This document shows, piece by piece, positions 58,516 to 64,000 of a stretch of 64,000 bases of DNA; position 1 is the first letter of the stretch, and each line of letters starts with the position of its first letter. The position numbers and the translations under genes were made by a program. The stretch is taken from contig WBMV01009271.1 in assembly GCA_013396655.1 (NCBI GenBank), forward strand, positions 1,274,314-1,338,313, given 5' to 3'. Source of the stretch: Campylorhamphus procurvoides (Eukaryota; Chordata; Aves; Passeriformes; Dendrocolaptidae). The notes under the pieces are model-generated. The model did no database searches and was not told where the DNA came from. It saw nothing but the letters and a program-made list of their open reading frames with translations.

Positions 58516-60982
58516 TTTATATAAACATCCTCATACTCTGGCTTTGTATGATGGTTTTTTGTGGCTTGTGTGCACGGAAATGAACTGTTGCATTCATTCC
58601 AGCAGCATCCATCACAGAAATCCATCTTGATGCTGGGAACAAATAAACCAGCAGCCGCCCCCGGTTACTCTGCTGCTGCACCTGGCACAGCTGTGGGAAG
58701 CCGCTGACAGGAGCAGTTCCGTGGTTTACACTCTCTGTACAGGGGGCCATGAAAGCCTCCTTAGAACCCGTAGTGCAAGCAAAAAGAGCTTAAGCACTGC
58801 TGGGGTACTTAGATTTGAGGGTTTTGAACAAAACTGGGGATGAATGTGGGCAGTTGAAACAATTGGCTCCACTAAGTCCCAGAAAGGTGGTTTTCAGGGG
58901 AGGGCAGAGGAAACATGTCATGGTAGAAAGGGATGGATCCAGAGCACATAGAGCACCCTCCGGCAGAAATGTCCTTTTGAGACAGCCAGCCCTTAAAACT
59001 GCCAGCCAGCAGCCCATGACTATCACATATTAACAGTGATAGCCTGCAGAAGCCTGCACCAAGTGTTACCTTATGGCATGTGAGGAGTCAAAAATAAAAT
59101 CTTGGAGATATATGCATTTCTCTACAAAAAATAGCTTATATTTCAATATTCCTGCAGCATCCACACTTATCAGTTTTTTCCCTAACCTTTGCCTTAAAAA
59201 ACAGCCATACAACTTCAGTGTAACCCTAAGACCATTTCCCATTTGATTATCAGCCTTTTGCTTCTCCAGGGAATCTATTATTCTGCAGTTCTATCAGAGA
59301 TTGTGCCGGGGGACAGCCCAGTTTTGCTCCTGCTTTGATGCTACCAGACCATCAGAACAGTTTATGCACTTTTGTGAGAGCACAATTCGACCTGCTGACC
59401 ACTTATTACTGGTAATGAAAAAGAAATAAAGAACATGATTTGACTTTCAGGGCCAAAAATTAATTTGCTAGGCTGCCCGTTACAGGGGGAAAAAAAATCT
59501 TTCCTTTTATATGCTGAAGATTTTTGTCGTTAGTTCCTGACACACAACTTTAATAGACCCCTGAAACACATCTGAGATTGAAATAGGCCTTTAATGCAGA
59601 TCAAATATGGGAGACAGGGAACCCTCTGGTTTCAATATTTCAAAGATATCCTTCCTAAATTGCAGTAAATGTCCTTACTCTCTTTCCAGACTCTCTTTTC
59701 TCAGTGTTCTCACGTTAAGCTATTTAGCTGCCTGTCTGACAGTGATTAGATAAAGGGCATAATTTTTTGTGAATGTTTGATTTAACAGACATCTTGCAAT
59801 CTCCTTTCACAAGCACTTTAAGAGAGGTGAAAGTAAAACCCTGCAGAGCTAGAATCCAAGGACAACATACTACTCCTCACAGCATGTCTTCCTAGCATAT
59901 GCTAAGCATTTCTTCCTTGCAATTGAGGGAACCAAAGTATCCCTGCATATCACTATCTAATTTTGATTGCCAGAGCTGAGAAGGAAGAAGACAGCCCAAT
60001 TTCAGAAGAGAAGAAAACATGTCAAAAGTGGGCTCATGGTGTCCTCTTGGATACTCTGAACTGGTGTGGTTCAAAGAGGGAGTGTGAGCCACGATGCTTA
60101 AAACTCATTTCAAGTGTTAAATCTGTTTGATGTGGCTGTGTGAGGTGCCCAAGACCTAGCTGTATAAAACAGCACTATTTGCTCATCTCTGGAGGCTGAA
60201 GGTGAAGATTAATTGACAGGAATGAGGGAAAGATCAGTAGAAAAATTATTTCCCTTGCCCAAGATGAGGTTCAGTCTCAGACTGCTTTTTCTTTTATCCA
60301 ATAAATTCATAGTCAAGAAGATTGAAAGAAACTGAACTTCAAAAAGGCATCAGAGAATCACAGCATAACTATTAATAAAGGACATAATTCTATGAGTTGA
60401 GATAGGAAAGCTTAGTGGAAACCCCAGTACTGTTATGATTTACTTTTCTGAGACCCAGTGTTCGTAGTAAAATCTGCAGCCCTTTACTGTGTGATTCCTC
60501 TTTAGAAACGAAACTTCTTGCCTGATTAGAAATATGCCTTAATTGTGCCAGAGAAATGAAAAGCACTTTGAAAATCCAATTGCTTGAAATACTCAGTTGA
60601 TATTTCCAGTGCAAGCTTCCTTATAGCTAGAGACCAGAGTTTGAAAGAGAAATGTTTTGGGGTCAATATTTGGAGAAGCACATGCCTCTGCTCCTGGCTC
60701 ACTTCTCAAGTATATTCTGTACCATTCCTCACAGCTGAACAGCTGCCCAAGAAGGATCATCATTACATCTGTTTAATCACTGCTTTCAAAAACACACACT
60801 TTCCTGATATTTTATGGAATGAAGAATTTCAGAACATTGTTAAGTTCTCTTCTCAGTCCTTCCATTTACATCACTAAATGCTAATTCCACAGATTCCTTC
60901 TTTAACTTCCCAAACTACGTAATAGTAAACCCTTTTATAAAGGCTAGTCTAGATAGACTGCAGCCATGGACCCAATTCTTCC

Positions 60983-61042
60983 TTACAGTAACTTAGCAGA
61001 AATAGACTCATTAAATCTGAATATTCTATATGCATCTTTCTT
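60983..61042 (+). repeat. Dispersed direct repeat, copy 1
   Basis: 'ttacagtaacttagcagaaa', 'tagactcattaaatctgaat', 'attctatatgcatctttc' recurs at 63081-63140 with few substitutions. Family not identified. Confidence 0.75.
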
Positions 61043-63080
61043 CTGCCTACTTGGGCAAATCAGTGGTTTAATCTATAGCATAAAATCTCTGGGCTTAAAA
61101 TAAAACTCTATCTAATTCTGGGTGTATGCTATTAGTTTTATTCCCTTTTTTCAATTATTTCTACATAAAACAACGAGCTGAAATTTTGAAAAAGCGGCTT
61201 ACTTTGTCCTAGCCCCTTACATAAGCTATCTTTTGGAAGTATGTTCAAGTAGAGCAGCAATTCCTCACTTGCATTAGGTGTTTTAGGCAGCACTCTTCCT
61301 TTGTGCACTGACCAGTCAGTGTTACAATGGGTAACCCAGCAAGCTCCTTTTCCTCTTTACCTGACTTTACCTAGTTGTGCTCTTTTTGTGGTAAGTTCTC
61401 TGATGTCAGCCAACATGTCTCACACCACATGTAGGGGGAAAATCATCCCTCCTCCCTGCTCAGTAGACATTTTACCACTATATTAAATACTACTGGGTTC
61501 TCAGTCAGAGATAACACAAAGAGCCCATTCACCTTTTCTCCTCGAGGTGCAGAGAGAAAGAGCTCCACAAGCACATCTCAGTCCTAAACATTTTCAAGAT
61601 GACAGAGGGGTTCATGGTTTCTTTTTTCTCATTTAAACATTTTAAGAAGGGCCAGAGGTCAGATTCGCATTGAGGTCTTTTTCTTTGGAAATGCCCTGGT
61701 TCCTACAGGAAGCACAATGGCTCATAGGACTTAATTCTACCTCAAAAACTGACAAGTAAATGATCAGAGAATATCTGAATAGCTTTTCAGTGATCAAATT
61801 GAGTTTTTCACCAGACAGGGTCTAACTTATGCAGCTTTCCTTTCTGTGTGAAAAATCCCATTTTTCTTTGTTCATTTAACAGTGGAAAGTCACCAGTCCC
61901 AGGCTGTTACTGAGACAGTTATTATATGCTTTGGCTTTAAAGCAGCACTCTTAACAACACCGTGAAACTGAACTACCTCAATAAAGCTTTCCTATTTTCC
62001 TAGAAAGGGCCAAACAAATTATAGGGGAGAAGAAAGGGAAAATAAGTACAGCTGATGAATGACAGGAGTATCATTCACTATGAATGTTAAGGTTTTGACA
62101 TTTATTAATGTCAAATCCCTTCTCCTAAAAAAGTGAGATTCCTGATAATTCAGATTTATATATTCCATGTGGTAATTTGTTCATATAGAGTGGAAGAGAT
62201 CCACATATAAGGGCCTGATCTGCTCTTTAGGACTGGAACCTCATTCTTGTATAAACTCCATAGCTGTCCTATTAGAGGAACTTTGGCATCTCTCTCTGTT
62301 CTCTAGAAATTATGAACTACTCCTATCAAGCCTTTACATGGAAAATATTCTCAAATATTTATGTGTGTATGCATAAAGTGAGGCTATATAAGTACAAAAA
62401 TATTGCAAATAGCAAAAATGTTATAAATATTAAAAAGGAGGGGGTGGGAGCGGATAGGAGAGGCAGGTTTCTTGGCTTGCTGAACACTTTAATTGAAAAC
62501 TTGGCAAAAACAAGAACAGTGGAAAAAAAGTACATTTCCAGATGAATCTGCTCTTCCTAAATCAGGTTTGGGAGTAAGCCAGCAGGAAAGAGAAATTAGG
62601 AAAGAATATGACTACAAATTTCCCACAATAGAAGTCACAGTAAAATTGAACCCTTCTCCTGATATTAGATGCTCAGTCCCACCCCTCACTGTACCCTGAT
62701 GATGTAAAACTCTCCCAGGAGGAAATACGTTGAGAAATAAGATTGTTTTCACAGAACCCTCTCCACAGCTAAAAAGAGCATCTGAAAACAAAGAACTTCT
62801 AAACAGACAGGAGAAAGTAAAACTTGTGTTTTACCTTTGAAATGTCATGTCAGATATATCCTCTGATTTTGAAAGAACAAAGATATCAGAAATAAATAAA
62901 AATATTAACTTCTTTTTTAAAATTAGATTCTGTGTCTGAAGTTATTCGGTCATGTCTTCCTTTATGGCAACATAGAAGTAGCATAGCAACATTCTTGAGA
63001 TGTTACCATTTGCCTTAGTTCTTCTATAAAAGATTTATTATCATAGCTTAGTTTAGGAAAACCGTATACCTTAATGGAAA

Positions 63081-63140
63081 TTTACAGTAACTTAGTAGAA
63101 ATGGACTCATTAAATCCAAATACCCTATATGCATCTTTCA
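63081..63140 (+). repeat. Dispersed direct repeat, copy 2
   Basis: 'ttacagtaacttagtagaaa', 'tggactcattaaatccaaat', 'accctatatgcatctttc'; about 90 percent identical by eye to the copy at 60983-61042, same orientation. Confidence 0.75.
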
Positions 63141-63779
63141 TATATATTTGTACTATATAGCTAAAATGTGTGTTAAAACAATAAAATAATTACACTGAAG
63201 TCTTTATAGACAACAAGTATACATTCTACCAAAAATAAAGATATAAAACCAAAAGCACATCCTAAGGGGTTTTACTCTTACAGTTTTATATGGCAGAGTC
63301 CTGCTATTCAATACATTTAACCTTATTTTTGAGGTTGATTTCTGTGGCTTAGAAGACAGAGATATCAGGATGATCTTCAAAGTTACAATATCCTATTGAA
63401 ACTGAAGTCACCTAAGTTCAGACATTAAATAGAACATACAGTTGTACTGAGATGCACATCAGAACTGGCTTGTCCCAATAATCTGGTATTAGTGGACTAC
63501 ACAGCAGCAATACTGGTGAACTATTTATTAGTGATGAACTGGTTCAATACTGACTGTTCCTTTATAGGGAAACATCCCTTGTTTGAATCCTGAGTACTAT
63601 GGTTTCATCACATCGTTTGAAGCTACACATCTATGAAAATCCAACTTCTTTTTGAGATCTATCACAAGCCACAGATTCATCACAGAAATCCCAACTTTGG
63701 TGATCATCTGAATGAGAAGTGTTAGACTGTTTAGGCCAAGTCCAACACTACAGAAATCAAAGAGCTATTTACAGTAACC

Positions 63780-63930
63780 TTACAATTTCCATCCTTGAGG
63801 ACAATCAGATTTTGACTATGCAAGGCCCTAAGCAACCTGATCTAAAGTTAGACCTACTTAGACTGGTGGTTTGGATCAAGCATTTTCCTGAGGTCTCTTC
63901 CTACCTACATTCTTCTGTGATTCCCTAGGG
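63780..63930 (+). mobile_element. Old CR1 3'-end fragment
   Basis: 'aggccctaagcaacctgatct' (63824-63844) and 'ctgaggtctcttcctaccta', 'cattcttctgtgattcc' follow the last 120 or so bases of CR1 ('...GCTCTGAGCAACCTGATCTAG...GAGGTCCCTTCCAACC...ATTCT(A)TGATTC'). Strongly diverged, so older than the other copies. Confidence 0.7.
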
Positions 63931-64000
63931 AAAAGAAAACAGTAGGTAAAATGAAAAGTTGCAGAAGCAGAATGTGAGAGGTTTTCACAGTGACTAGAAC

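Larger units (their letters stand above)
55858..63779. other. Intergenic, no gene seen
   Basis: AT-rich; no coding exon recognised. It contains a palindromic TA/CA repeat at 58.5 kb and a pair of 60-base direct repeats at 60.98 and 63.08 kb. Confidence 0.6.

Noticed and set aside
1..64000. Estrogen response elements (GGTCAnnnTGACC)
   Set aside because: I noticed only half-sites (for example near 41865, 44858 and 55328), none forming a full palindrome. The known regulatory elements of vitellogenin genes lie 5' of the gene, outside this window.

Overview
The window reads as vertebrate nuclear DNA, most probably from a bird. It is AT-rich, its genes have many small exons separated by introns, and it carries several CR1 LINE fragments with the 3' end typical of birds and crocodilians. 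A few very old MIR-like SINE remnants are also present. There is no bacterial-style gene organisation and no CRISPR array, rRNA or convincing tRNA gene.

The only protein-coding gene I can support is on the + strand and fills positions 2419 to about 25645. It is the 3' two thirds of a vitellogenin (egg-yolk precursor) gene. I could join 22 coding exons by hand. All have AG/GT splice borders and every reading-frame phase agrees, giving 1251 residues and a stop at 25457-25459, followed by a polyadenylation signal at 25622. The 5' exons (roughly the first 640 residues by comparison with family length) lie upstream of the window. In order, the exons encode the end of lipovitellin-1, the serine-rich phosvitin block (one 702-base exon), lipovitellin-2, and a von Willebrand D type C-terminal region with its cysteine-rich tail. 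The gene looks intact. Which bird paralogue it is cannot be settled by eye. I lean to VTG1 because a long gene-poor stretch follows it.

The most unusual coding feature is exon 14183-14383. It carries a second Ser/His-rich, phosvitin-like block, separated from the main phosvitin exon by a short non-serine exon, so it sits inside the N-terminal part of lipovitellin-2.

From 25.65 kb to 64 kb I see no convincing gene. This stretch holds CR1 copies (51.9-52.7 kb +, 55.1-55.8 kb -, 63.8-63.9 kb +), MIR-like remnants (28.8, 36.9 and 38.0 kb), short tandem duplications, simple repeats, one long palindrome, a 60-base dispersed repeat pair, and CTCF-like motifs at 29.7 kb (-) and 34.3 kb (+) in divergent orientation. 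One weak candidate terminal exon lies at 31.9 kb.
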